A stretch of 27,526 bases of DNA from Poronia punctata (Eukaryota; Ascomycota; Sordariomycetes; Xylariales; Xylariaceae), in assembly GCA_022579005.1 (NCBI GenBank), contig MU401816.1, forward strand, positions 1 through 27,526, written 5' to 3'. The position numbers were made by a program, and so were the translations under genes. Shown here piece by piece: positions 1 to 10,517 of this stretch. The stretch's first letter is position 1. Each line of letters begins with the position of its first letter. Below the pieces are notes generated by a model, which saw nothing but the letters and a program-made list of their open reading frames with translations, made no database searches and had not been told where the DNA came from.

Positions 1-480
1 ATATATTAATAAATTTAATAATAGTAAATAGTTTTATAAAGTTTTTAGTATAAAATAAATAAGCAAGCTTTTTATAATAAATTAATTTAGTTAACATTAA
101 AGCTATTTAAATTAAAATTAACTAGCTTATTACTATAAAAGTATAAAAAAACTAAAAAAATAAATTAAAATAATTTAAAACACTATAACTATTATTATAA
201 AAGCTATAATACTATAAAATAAAAGTATTATTTATAGCTATAAAATAAACTAATATATTAACTTATTTTAAAAAAGTATATTAAATCTAATAAGTTATAA
301 AATAATAAAAATTAATATAATACTTATATAGTAAAAGTTATATAGCTACAATAAAAACTACTATAAAAAAAAAAGTCTTTTTATAAAAAGTTTTTCTTTA
401 CTTATTTAATATGTGCAAATTTTATAAAAAAAAGAAGTTTTACTTCCTTACGCGTACAACAATTAATATATACGATTTAG
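1..480. repeat. AT-rich RIP-degraded repeat block, left flank
   Basis: The sequence is almost pure A/T up to about position 420, then passes within about 60 bases into ordinary composition. No reading frame of any length is present. Positions about 297-450 align in the same orientation with about 21,826-21,990 at the other edge of the gene island. Many differences are G-to-A or C-to-T, with the left copy the more AT-rich. That pattern fits a repeat mutated by RIP, the fungal premeiotic C-to-T mutation of duplicated DNA. The element type can no longer be read. The block is cut by the window start. Confidence 0.85.
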
Positions 481-728
481 CTATTCTGCTAGTTTTGACA
501 GAACCTACGCCCCTGCGTTAGCAAGATATGGCAAGATAGCAGATGTGCATGTTGTTTGTCCGGCCTTTTACTTCTCCATTCATTATTTACCATATACAGC
601 CCACCCGACGTCTTCGAACTCGAAGCCTTCTTGGGGTTTATGTATACTCGCATATGATGCAGATTTTCATTTGTAGAAAGTACAGGCAGACCTTGGAAGC
701 CGCCTGTGACTTTTTAATGTTCCCTACC

Positions 729-3220
729 TCACCCGCTAAAGAACTCTCCCAACTCCACTCCCGCTTCGGGTGTTACAGCCAACTCGAGTAACTCATGCGC
801 CAGCTCGGCAGTGGTCTCCGATACCAAGTCATCGGTGAAATTTAGCCTGGATAAGCTCAACAAGTATTTCTGCAACCCCCCTGTGGTCTTAGAGAGCTTG
901 GTCGAGACGTCCATAGAATTACCGCTTAGCGGGTCGGTGATGATGATGTGAAGCAACAACATGGTATGCATAACCAGCATCTGAAGTTGTTCCGTTTCCT
1001 CGTCCCTGGTGGCCGAAGAGCACTGCATGTCGCCGTCGTAAAGCTCCTCCACACAACAAGACAAGAGCGTTACCAACCGTGGGATGAGCCAGTCGTGCTT
1101 CGCCAGCTGCGCAAGGCCAAACCGAGATGTTGCAAATGTGGATAGCGTCTGCAGCACTAGAAGCCTCGCGTTCCACAGCTGCGTCTCATCAACCCCTGCT
1201 TTCGACGTCTCGGTGAGCTGGATGGAGATGCGATCTATTATCAATTGCGCCACCACTTCCGGGGTCTTGTCCGGATTGATGGGTCCAATGCTGTCGGGGA
1301 AGACTGAGGTCCAGAGCAACTTCAACATTACCATAAAATCCTCTATGGGCTGTTTGCGGCTCAGCAGCATCAGTACAAACTGTATATGGACCTGGTTCCA
1401 AAAATCAACTGCTGGTGGTAAGAGGCTACCTCCTACGGGTTCTGACGTTGCACAACCGAGCGCTGTGAGATACAGAAGCGATAAGATCTTGGTAGTGTCA
1501 ATGTTTTCTCTGAACTTCACGAATCCCTCTTCCCTTGGATTGCCGGATGTCGAGTTGAATATGGGAATAGCAACTTCGTAGCAGGTCTCCATGGCGACCG
1601 TGAGTAAAGGCGAGGCGATATGCGGGGCAAGCGCCACGGTCTGTAACTGGAGGCTGAATAAGACCAAAGATACTAGGTCGGTAATTGGTTCCAACTGTTC
1701 ACAGTTAGCCGAGACGACGACTTCGTTAGACAAGAAAACTAGCCGCATGACACGTACACATCCTTCTTTCCTACATGAATCCCACAGTCGAATGACTTCT
1801 AAACAAAACTGCACGGGTAGCGGAATACCATGGCCAGCATCGCCAGTAGCGCTGAGCTTCCGTAGTAGGATAGAAGCAAGACTTTCGTCCGGCCTCGATG
1901 GAAGCGCAAAACCGGCCAAGCACTCGAGTGTTAAAGGGCGTCCGTGCGCTGCACTATGATTCAAGACTACTTTCAGGTACTAGACGCAACTGTTAGCAGA
2001 CATATTTCAAACCCCGGATGTTGCTCGGTCCATACATCAAAAGGGGTGTTTCTATGCGGAATGGGTGCTGCCGAAGCCATAAAATCAGCACCGGTGGCAT
2101 ATCCTTCGTCTCCCATGATCACATCATCCGAGTGCGTCTCGAGGGCCATAATTGGGCTTTCAATCGTCGGACGTTTCCGCTTGTTTTTCGTCGGCGTCCT
2201 CAGCAGCTTCGATGGAGGTTCAACGATGGAGCTAGCAACAGGACCAACATTTCTGCCTCTTTGCCCCTTGCTCGGACTCCTAGCCATTTCGACGTCTTCA
2301 AAGCCATCTGCCACACCCCAGGCTTTGGTTGCTTTCTTTTTTGGTGTCCGGCTCCCATCCTGGCGTTTGGAGCGGTCGATTTCTTCTCTCAGATCGCGTC
2401 TCGTGAACTGGAGCTCGGTGGCCGCCGACTCTTGAGCAGCCTTGGCGGCTTCAACGAGGCGTTCTTGTCTTACTAACTGCTCTGCCGCTTGTGCCTTGAT
2501 GATTTGAAGCTCACGCTCGTAATCTTCACGCGACTTTTCTAGGCGGCGTCTCACTATACTGATTTCTCCATCTTTAGTAGTAAGCTTAGACTTGAGATCC
2601 AGTATCTGTGCTTGTAGAGTAGCTATCTCATGAGCAGTCGGCCCAATTTGGTGTTGCGCCTGGGATGGCTGGTATCTGGAGGTAGACGGAGCAGGACGCG
2701 GCAGCGGCGGCGGCGGGCGCGAGATCTGACTATAAACAGCACCTTGACTTCGAGGTTGTAGCTGCTGAGAGGCGCGGGGGAAGACCGGAACAGGAGGCGC
2801 GGCGGACCGCGATGCAGAAGCAAGAGGTTGGCGTCGTTGTGGGTCAACAGGTTTAGAAACAGTAACAGGTTGCCACGGTTTCTGTTGCCGCTGGGGGGCG
2901 GCTAATCTAGATGGAAGCTGCGCAAGTCTGTCGTTTACCAGCGGATGCACTGGTTGGGCTGGAAATTTCCCTTTCGCGGGTATCGTATCGTGTACTTCGA
3001 CAACAGCATCGTCCAGGTCATCGTCCTCGAAGTCTTGGTCAACATCGTAGTGAATTGGGGGGGGTTGGGCTGACAAAGCTGAAGCAGTGGCTAGAGCGGG
3101 GATGTATGAGTGAGACTCATAGCTCCTTTGGCCTTGGGTAGACTGAATAGCCTTGTTTTCCAATTCCTGAAGAGCGTTGATGTTAAGGGCGTCGAGCTCA
3201 TCATCAGAGAAATCCTCCAT
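729..3220 (-). CDS. rad26: Rad26/UvsD/ATRIP-like DNA-damage checkpoint protein
   Basis: Two exons on the minus strand, 3220-2036 and 1979-729, give 811 aa. The 56-nt intron 1980-2035 has a GTATGG donor, a TGCTAAC branch site and a TAG acceptor, and splicing joins the two frames exactly. I chose the Met at 3220 because the protein then opens with the acidic MEDFSDDELDAL and ALQELENKAIQ block that I recognise from fungal Rad26/UvsD; an in-frame Met 18 codons upstream adds residues unlike the family. Residues about 60-80 are acidic, 110-190 Pro/Gln-rich and disordered-looking, and 196-286 a strong coiled coil. Basic patches near 294-296 and 346-351 could be nuclear signals. The C-terminal half is helical, consistent with ATRIP. 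In the known family this protein partners the ATR/Rad3/UvsB kinase on RPA-coated single-stranded DNA. It is divergent from the dehydrogenase gene and ends about 250 bp from the AT block. Assignment rests on remembered family features. Confidence 0.84.
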
Positions 3221-4401
3221 TGCGAATTCGACTCGAAGAGTCCGAGATGGCCGGTAACCGGCGCATTGGCGCAATACTATAGGCTAGCTAACCTAGACGA
3301 GGTCGCCAATGTGATGTCAACTTTACATTCACCAATCAGGTTATGGAGAAGCAACAATAGGTAGTCTAGATAGTGTACACCCAGATAATAAACACTTGAA
3401 GTAGATTTAATTTACCTATCTCCTTGTGCATCGAAATAGAAATTTGTTCCGGACTGCCAGTGTGTCTGCGTCTATGTACGTTAGATACAAAGTCCATTCT
3501 CAATGCAGTATATGTAAATACCGCGTACATGCACTTCATGTATACATGCACGTAACCATGTTAGTACGCACATGCGCTTGGAAGCCGGAAAAAGGTACCT
3601 ACCTACCGTACCGTGATCACGCGGGATCTACCGGGACCAGTAAACAGTAAATGAACTGTAAATTAACTGTCGACGGTGGTAAACGTTAAGTGGCTAGACT
3701 ATAAGCAGCAAGCGTATGTACTTGTATTGTAGTTACTAGTATGTACTATGTAGATACATCGAACCCTTAGCATCGCACTATAGCTGTATATAGCTAGTAA
3801 ATGTGGGCACCAGTGTATCCAACTTACGAATTTTGGGAAGCTTTTTGGTTGCCGAACTGGCCCTTGGTGTACGAGTAGGTGCCAAGGTCTGCCTAGGTTG
3901 GTCGCATGTCTTGCAGCGATGCGGCCTTATAGGCTAAAAGGGTAGACTGACTGATGGCCAGATCAACATCCTGCACCTATCGAACTACACACCGGTAGAT
4001 ATTTCGAATATAAGGGGTAAGGCATTGGTAGTTTGGAGTTCTCTGAAGTCTTGACTGTACTTAGTATATTGCATCCGGTGGATGTACCCGCATAGGATGG
4101 CGTGTCAAGGACCCATGACATCACCTCATGAGACATTTCAATGAGCCAAGCGCAGCCCAGGTGCGTCCTTGGGTGCAGATATGGACGCATATACGATGAT
4201 GAGTGGGTGAATATACGTATGCGTGTGTAGCAGGTGCGGGTACACAAGCACGCAAATAGGTGCAAGTGTTTTCAACTCAGAACCGCCAAAGTCGGATATA
4301 AAAGGTGGAGGTGGAATGCGAGCGTCTCAACGCTCTCATGTTCCCGTCGTCTCACATTGTCGAAATCAGCGTCGGGCTGTCAAGACCTGCGGCACCTACA
4401 A
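3221..4401. other. Divergent intergenic region, no gene seen
   Basis: About 1.2 kb separates the divergent rad26-like and dehydrogenase genes and must hold both promoters. Short open frames here have no recognisable content. It contains TACCTACCTACC-like words near 3,598 and two alternating purine-pyrimidine runs (3,537-3,554 and about 4,211-4,229). A TATA box lies on the dehydrogenase side. Confidence 0.6.
4297..4303 (+). promoter_or_regulatory. TATA box of the dehydrogenase gene
   Basis: TATAAAA lies 99 bp upstream of the proposed ATG at 4402 in an otherwise GC-balanced stretch, a plausible distance for a fungal TATA promoter. No other element was identified. Confidence 0.5.
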
Positions 4402-5826
4402 ATGAAACTCGGCACCCCCACCATCAAGATGTTACGGGTCGCAGCGGTCTTATTAATGGCTATGAGTAAGTTGAACCGGCCGTCATCTTGGCTGAGACTT
4501 CTGTTTACCTCGTTGTTCACACACGCGAACAGAAGCCTCGAGCCAATCTATCCTAGAACCATGTCCGGGCGTGCCCGCTCCTCTTTATCCATACAACACT
4601 GCGCCAGGGTGGTCCTACATCAAGGTAGCGGACGGATTAAGCAACCCGAGGGACCTGATATTCGACAGCCAAGGACGCCTCCTCATTGTCCAGAAAGGCG
4701 TCGGGGTCAGCCAACATTCCCTAGACCTCAATGGCTGCGTCACCAACACAAGTCTCGTTGTTTCCGATGCCAACTTGAACCACGGCATTCGCCTCAGTCC
4801 CGATGAGAAGACATTATATGCCAGCTCGGCATCATCCGTGTTCAGTTGGACGTACGATCCTACAACTGGCAGTGTCGGCCCTGACTCTACCAGAGTAATT
4901 TCAGGGATGGCTACGTCTGGCCATTCCACGAGGACCCTGGTCATGTCGCCACACCGCCCTGACCTGCTGGTAGTCTCGCACGGTTCGAACGCAAATATCG
5001 ACGAGGATTCTAGCGATCCCCAAACCGCCAGGGCGATTGTAAAAGTCTTCAACATTTCCTCCACACCTGCGGACGGCTATGACTTTGTCTCGGAGGGGTG
5101 GAATGCTGGCTATGGACTCCGCAATGAAGTCGGTCTTGCGTTCGATGGAAACAACATGTAATAAATACCCAGCCTAGAACGCAGAGTCCCCGATCCCGGT
5201 TGCTAACTTTCAGTAGGCTTTGGGGGGTGGAAAACAGTGCGGATGACCTCTCCCGCCAAATCAATGGGACATCGGTAGACATACATATAGATAACCCGGC
5301 AGAAGAGCTGAATTTCTTGGGTGACGTCACATCCCCGAACAACGACTGGTACGGCTACCCCGAGTGCTTCACTATATGGGACCCGAGCCAAGTAGCAGAT
5401 CGTGCTTTCCAGGTTGGCGAGCAGTTCGTCCAGGTACCGACCGTGGACTTTGATGACGACTCGTGTGCCCGAGACTCGGTGCCGCCAGCGCTCAGTTTCC
5501 AAGCCCACTCGGCACCACTTGGTTGCAAGTTCGATTCGTCTTATAGTAATCTCTTTGTCACCATGCATGGCAGCTGGGATCGCCAGCCCCCAACGGGATA
5601 CAAAGTAGTTGCGGTGCCCTTTACTCAGGGCGACGATGGCTCATATGGCCCTACCGCAGCTTCATCGAGTAACGAAGGTAGCTTCGACGTCTTCTACCCA
5701 CCGGACGAGGCACAGTGCTCCTCCTCTACTTGTATCCGTCCTGTAGGCTTGGCGTTCGACGGTGCCGGCCGTTTGTACGTGACAAGCGATGCGTCGGGCG
5801 AGCTGTTCTTGCTTTACACAGGATAA
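4402..5826 (+). CDS. Secreted glucose/sorbosone dehydrogenase-like protein
   Basis: Three exons (4402-4465, 4533-5157, 5217-5826) give 432 aa. Intron 1 (4466-4532) has a GTAAGT donor and AACAG acceptor. Intron 2 (5158-5216) has a GTAATA donor and a TGCTAAC branch site at 5201-5207, and ends at a tandem CAGTAG acceptor. The first 26 residues form a signal peptide ending near ASSQ, so the protein should be secreted. The rest resembles the soluble quinoprotein glucose/sorbosone dehydrogenase beta-propeller: NPRDLIFDSQGRLL, NHGIRLSPDEKTLYAS, GHSTRTLVMSP, GLRNEVGLAFD, WGVENSADDL, NDWYGYPECF, MHGSWDRQPPTGYKV and a final GRLYVTSDASGELFLL. Family members oxidise sugars with a PQQ-type cofactor, but the substrate cannot be told from sequence, and some fungal relatives are only annotated as NHL/propeller proteins. 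A downstream intron-1 acceptor at 4556 is also in frame but deletes eight residues next to the cleavage site. Confidence 0.88.
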
Positions 5827-6247
5827 AGCTGCAACCCATATGTAGTGACTGCAAACCTCCACACTGGTCCTTAGCAACTTTTCCTATCGTATTAGATAGC
5901 GAGACGGTCAAGAAGGATAGCGTTCGTTCCACGACATCCTGCTTGTTTGTGGCATCCAACGTCAAGGTACAAGTACTGTATTAGCGTGCCTTGCGTCAAG
6001 GTCATCCTATACATTTCTCTCATACCTTTCGACGGCGGGGGCGGTATTTGGTTGTAAAATAGCCAATCTCGCACTGGATTGATCACCATAGGGAAACAAG
6101 ACAGTTAGAATCAAAAACGGTGGTGAGCGGTCAAAGCCATGATTAACTATGAAGAAGAATCAACGCAAGGGCTACCCTGGGAGTAGTAATGGAACCCCCA
6201 CGTGTGGGGGGGCTAAAGACTATCTGGCTCTATATCGTCTACGCAAA
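5827..6247. other. Convergent 3' intergenic region with hairpin
   Basis: This 420-bp stretch lies between the stop codons of two convergent genes, so it should hold both 3' UTRs. No gene is visible. The only clear structure is the inverted repeat at 6,195-6,210. Confidence 0.6.
6195..6210. repeat. Perfect short inverted repeat with CACGTG core
   Basis: CCCCCAC and GTGGGGG face each other across a two-base GT spacer. The junction contains CACGTG (6,199-6,204), the E-box of bHLH factors. It lies 38 bp past the transporter stop codon on that gene's strand, so it could fold in the 3' UTR or bind a factor. Function is not shown. Confidence 0.55.
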
Positions 6248-7991
6248 TCAGACGCGTACTTCCCCTTGTGGTCGTTTCGCCCCCACGTCGTCAATATGCT
6301 CGGCCTCTCCAACGAACGCCCTAGTGTTCTTTTCATTAAGCGCCTCGTCAAGCCGATCAGCATCGTCGTTCCCATGGCGGCCGATCTGATGCCAGGGGAG
6401 CTCGAAGAGACGGTTCATGCTCTCCAGGGAACGGCCAGCAGTCTCGGGCACAAAAAACCAGACCCACACACCGCCGAGAACTGTAATGGCGGAGAAGAAC
6501 CAGAATGTACCTTTAGGCGTTATGCCACCGAGCTGGGCTGGGAGCAGAAGGACGGGCACGGCACGCGAATTACCATACTGGTTCGCAAAGTGGAGTGTCA
6601 TGGCGAGCGAGGTCGACAAAGCGCGAATCCGAAGGGGGAACAACTCAGCCGTTAAGAGATATTGCATCGAATTCCAGCCGAGCGCCCAGCCGAAGCCTGA
6701 GATGAAGATCATGGCAATGGCGCCGCGGCTAGCAGCGACCTCGGCACGTGGAAGCTTATAGTCGTCATCTATGCCTAGCTTCGGGACGGCGGTGAGGAAA
6801 GCAGCTATGTAGATGACGGCGATAGCCTGCAGCGTGATTCCGACAAGGAGGGCACGCTTACGGCCGATGACATCCACAAGGAATAAGGCACATAATAGAG
6901 CGGCGACGAACTTGACAATTCCAAACACGGCACTTGCTAACAATGACTCGTTGGTGCCTGTGATGCCCAGAAGTGCAAATAGATCAACGGCATAAAGTGT
7001 TATCGAGCCTGCGCCACTCCACTGCGATAGCAGTTGCACTGTGAGGGCGAGATACAGACGATACGCATTATTAGGGATCAGGAACATCTCTTTGAGCACT
7101 CCGGTCCAGCTTGATCCCATGACGGCTTCCATCTCCTCCTCGTGTGCCGCCCGGACCTCGGCAATCTCGCGCACGACGTACTCGTGGTCGGGTGGAAGTT
7201 GACGAATATGCGCCATGGTTCTCAAGGCCTCCTCGTGCTTGCCTTGCTTTATTAGGAATCGGGGCGACTCGCTTTGGAGGAAGGTGAGTACGAAGATGAG
7301 ACCGGCGAAGATGATATGTAGGCTCGTAGGCGCAAGCTTGACCGGCCATTTGATTAGCACTGGATAATAGAAATGCAACATTCGCCCGGCTTACCCAGCG
7401 TTCAGCGGTCGTATCCCCGAGATTGATCTGCGCGCCGTAATTCGCAAAATAGGCCAACAGGATGCCAACGTAGACACAACCGGTAAAGACGCAGGTACAA
7501 AGACCACGGACAGAGGCTGGGGCGATCTCGGCGATGTACACGGGCCCGACGACAGGAGTCTGGCCTACACCAAGGCCGGCGATGAAGCGGCCGGCATAGA
7601 CAGCACCGAGGCTGTTACCGTGGCCCATGAAAATAGCGATTCCCAAGATCCATAGCAGACAGAGCTGCCGCGTGGCCCAGACACGGCCGATGCGATCACA
7701 AACAAGGAAAGCTATAAGGGCACCGGCGACGGAACCAACTTGCACCATGGCAGAGACGTTGGCCTTGATGTTTGCCTTCTCGGTGTCCTCGTAGTCATTA
7801 TAGTTAATGGAGGCTTGGAAGGTCTTGGAGTTGAAAGCACCGTTGATCAAGCCCTCATCCACGCCACGAGCAGCTCCTAATAGCCCAAATGAAACGACGG
7901 CGAACCATAGTCGCCAGTTAAAGACACCTTTAGGTTCATTTAAATCCTTGAGTTTGAAGATGTTTACCGGTTTCTTGACTCCGCCTGCCAT
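6248..7991 (-). CDS. MFS sugar/quinate-type transporter
   Basis: Two minus-strand exons, 7991-7395 and 7336-6248, give 561 aa, normal for fungal sugar porters. The 58-nt intron (7337-7394) has a GTAAGC donor, a GTGCTAATC branch region and an AAG acceptor; splicing joins ...TTAERW to LAPTSLHIIF, a family-like join. Major facilitator sugar-porter signatures are in order: CDRIGR after transmembrane segment 2, GRFIAGLGVGQ followed by PVYIAEIAPASVRG, SESPRFLIKQGK before the central loop, VDVIGRKRALLVG, and VPETAGRSLESM near residue 505. Twelve hydrophobic segments fit. It should be a plasma-membrane proton-coupled importer. The FNWRLWFAVVSFGLLGAARG opening recalls sugar or quinate porters, but the substrate is undetermined. 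It is convergent with the secreted dehydrogenase; a shared role in sugar use is possible but only suggested by proximity. One GTGGGG word (8,182-8,187) upstream could be a CreA site, which alone is weak. No lesion was seen. Confidence 0.92.
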
Positions 7992-9364
7992 CTTGGGGCA
8001 AGGTCCAAGGAAAACGTGCTGACTAATGGGTTAAGATCAAATTCAGATGGAGGGTCGAGCTCTCCGTCCCTCTCAAAAACTCGAAAGGGAGGACAAGCAG
8101 CGATGGCACCTCTATTTATTGCTGTACCCACGAGGATCCTCTGTCATGCCAGTCGGTGCCCGTGGGACAAAGAATCGGGGTGTGGGGTTGCAGACATCGA
8201 TCTAATTGGATTTTATCTCGAAATTACTTCCACTTAAGGAAATCTGACACGGCAGGGAGACTGACAAAGTAGTCTGGGATAGATTCTTGTGCGGCTCTCT
8301 TTCTCCTTGTTCCTTCCTTTCCCCTCACGAGGTGCCTGGGCCTTCCAGGATCCCCATCGAGAAGGTCGAAATACCTAACCTAGGTCATCTCGCATTACAA
8401 TGCCACATAGCCGCTAAGACGCCGGTACGGTACGTTGCCCAAGGTGTTGCATCCAATAAGTGAAGTTCGGCCAGCTAGGGTGCGCCACAGCGCCAATCAG
8501 CACCCCCTAGGTTAGGTACCGGTCCGAAAACAGATCGTTTGTGTCCCAAGACATACTTTGAAGGTTAGGCCGAAGAGTATCTAAGCCTGCCGGCACTTCA
8601 AGTAACAACCTCCTCAGTTTGATGGGTACCTAGGGGTTTACTCAGCCAAGGCAAGGAATGGTCTCCTCTCGTGTTGCCTCCTAGGATTAGGTCCAGTCGA
8701 GACGTACCAGAGTACCTACTTAACCTACATTACTGCTAACAATACGTCCCTCACTAATAGGAGGTAACTTATTATTTTGTGTGTGGGGGGGATCCCCGCG
8801 ATCAAGATCCTTCCAAAAATCCTGAAGTTAGGCCCCTACTCGTAAAACCCAGCGGCCGGCAAACCTATAATATCGTACGCATTTACACTGGCACCTGGTA
8901 AGCAACCTTCTTTGTATTTATCACGTACAAGTGGGAGTCCATCTGACGGTTGACCGGGGAGAGGGCTAGGTTGGCCATGCTGGGGACTTAACCCCCTGGG
9001 TCAGTAGGAGACACAGGGACAGGTTCTGTCAAATGCCGTAAAGAGAAATACATGTCATGTGGTCACACAAAGATTCATACAGCTACCGTAACCTACTAGG
9101 TCACCATTCACCTGCTTATACAGACAACCCGTAGAAGAATGTCAACATAAGCTTTTTGGCATTTTTCTATCCATTCGTTTTAAGAGCAACTGGGGAAACC
9201 TTGACCCTGCCAAGCCTGGGTAGTCATGTGCCGGTGCACCGTGCCGTAGAGGGGATATCTGTCTAACAGGACATACACGTACCTAGGTACCTAATTAAAC
9301 CTACAGGTACCTACCGACTTACCTACATAGTCAAGACTATTATGGTAGATAGATAGATAGTTGA

Positions 9365-9392
9365 ATGCCATCTTCATGCCATCTTCATGCCA
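9365..9392. repeat. Short tandem repeat, 11-bp unit
   Basis: ATGCCATCTTC occurs twice in tandem (9,365-9,375 and 9,376-9,386), followed by a partial third unit ATGCCA. It is preceded by a GATA tetranucleotide run. Probably simple replication slippage. Confidence 0.7.
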
Positions 9393-10243
9393 CCCTGCAT
9401 ACAGCAGTCCCTCCGACTCACTTGTGTGCACATGTAACTAGTAGGTAAGGTTAGGACAGTATGTCCCTTTAGACATTATACGTGTACGAGTACATAGTAT
9501 GTAGTCTATTGTAGCCCGGATGCAACCGACGGCCGGCAAAGACCCGGGCCGGGAAGGGGTGCCGACTGTCTTCGTCTGTATAATTCAAGAATATGGCCAG
9601 CCTATATTGTCTGGCAAACCACCGTTTGCAAAATTACTAGCAATACGGATTCTAAGCCATCCTGCTTACGGGTGGCTAGAAAGGCAGGCTTATTGTTCTA
9701 TTCTCTTACATTTACCTCACCTTCACTGCCACCGCCTTGAAAATAGAGAGAATTATATATACTTACATTTTCTATAGATGCCTGGGGTAATAATACAGAC
9801 AAGCTATATCACTAGGAATGGTGACGGTTGTGTCCTATTCTTCCTCGGCTTTGCATCCCTGTCCTGCCCCGCTTACTCTTGTTGTCTTACGCGACTTTAG
9901 GCGGCCGGGAAAGAAGGCGCGTAAAGGAAAAGGCCGGTGGATTGATAGGTTATCAGAGCTCGTAGTTTTAAATTCCGCCGCCAGCCGGTATACAAATTCC
10001 ATCGAGGCGCCACTTCGACTTTTGAGGGCGACGGCAAGGACTTGACGGCCTGTCACTAATTCCCCCTAAAAATCCGGGTGCTATTTAAGAAGACGCTCGG
10101 TGGCATAGACCGCCCGAATGGCTAGTAAATAGCAACCCGTAAACCGTCTTTGCTTGGCTGAGCCAGCCAGGTGGCATCCTTTGCGGACCTCCCTCCACGT
10201 TCCCCAACCATTCGGGGCCCGAGGGGGGCCTTCCTGGTGATCA

Positions 10244-10250
10244 TATAAAA
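10244..10250 (+). promoter_or_regulatory. TATA box upstream of secreted-protein relic
   Basis: TATAAAA, 36 bp before an ATG at 10,286 that opens a short signal-peptide-like sequence. It is plausible as a promoter remnant only because of that ATG. Confidence 0.35.
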
Positions 10251-10285
10251 GAGGCGAGTGAACTATACCAACCAACGGATACGAG

Positions 10286-10390
10286 ATGAAGCTTATCCAA
10301 TCATCTCCGTTTTGGCCTCCCATGGGCTCGCGATTCGGCCCCGTCAGATCAACGAAGCAAGGTCAAGGCACGGACGATAAATTATCATGA
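10286..10390 (+). pseudogene. Possible 5' relic of a secreted-protein gene
   Basis: The ATG at 10,286 starts MKLIQSS. The same frame then loses signal-peptide character and stops at 10,388-10,390. In the next frame the sequence reads VLASHGLAIRPRQINEA, so a one-base shift after about codon 8 would give a classic fungal secretion signal (Met-Lys, hydrophobic core, small residues). A TATA box sits 36 bp upstream. Nothing recognisable follows before the SET relic. I read it as a dead or truncated start of a small secreted-protein gene. It could equally be chance, and the mature part is unidentified. Confidence 0.3.
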
Positions 10391-10517
10391 TAATTGTGGG
10401 ATATAAGGTAAGGAACCTACGAGGTCGACAGGCGGGTACAATTGTGTCGCTTCCCACCTCGGGTAAACCTCACATTTTCACGCATGCAATAACGAGCCAG
10501 GCCTTTTATCCCATGTA

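Larger units (their letters stand above)
7992..10285. other. Gene-poor region with short repeats, no gene seen
   Basis: About 2.3 kb without a supported gene. The first 200 bp or so should be the transporter promoter (minus strand), with an AATAAATA-like word near 8,111-8,118. The rest has normal composition, many TACCTAGG/AGGTACCT words (around 8,375, 8,505, 8,625, 8,715 and 9,285-9,325), a GATA run near 9,348 and an 11-bp tandem at 9,365-9,392. Frames at 9,520-9,777 and 9,818-10,045 lack recognisable motifs. Confidence 0.55.

Noticed and set aside
1084..1581. 165-codon plus-strand frame opposite the rad26-like gene.
   Set aside because: Antisense shadow; low-complexity and no recognised domain.
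4234..4806. 190-codon plus-strand frame upstream of and overlapping the dehydrogenase.
   Set aside because: It runs through the TATA box, the real start and intron 1 in the wrong frame; the dehydrogenase frame has clear family motifs.
4615..5064. 149-codon minus-strand frame inside the dehydrogenase gene.
   Set aside because: Antisense shadow of a well-supported exon.
9818..10056. Overlapping frames on both strands with Arg/Lys-rich content, considered as transposon coding remnants.
   Set aside because: No reverse transcriptase, transposase or integrase motif can be read; unsupported.
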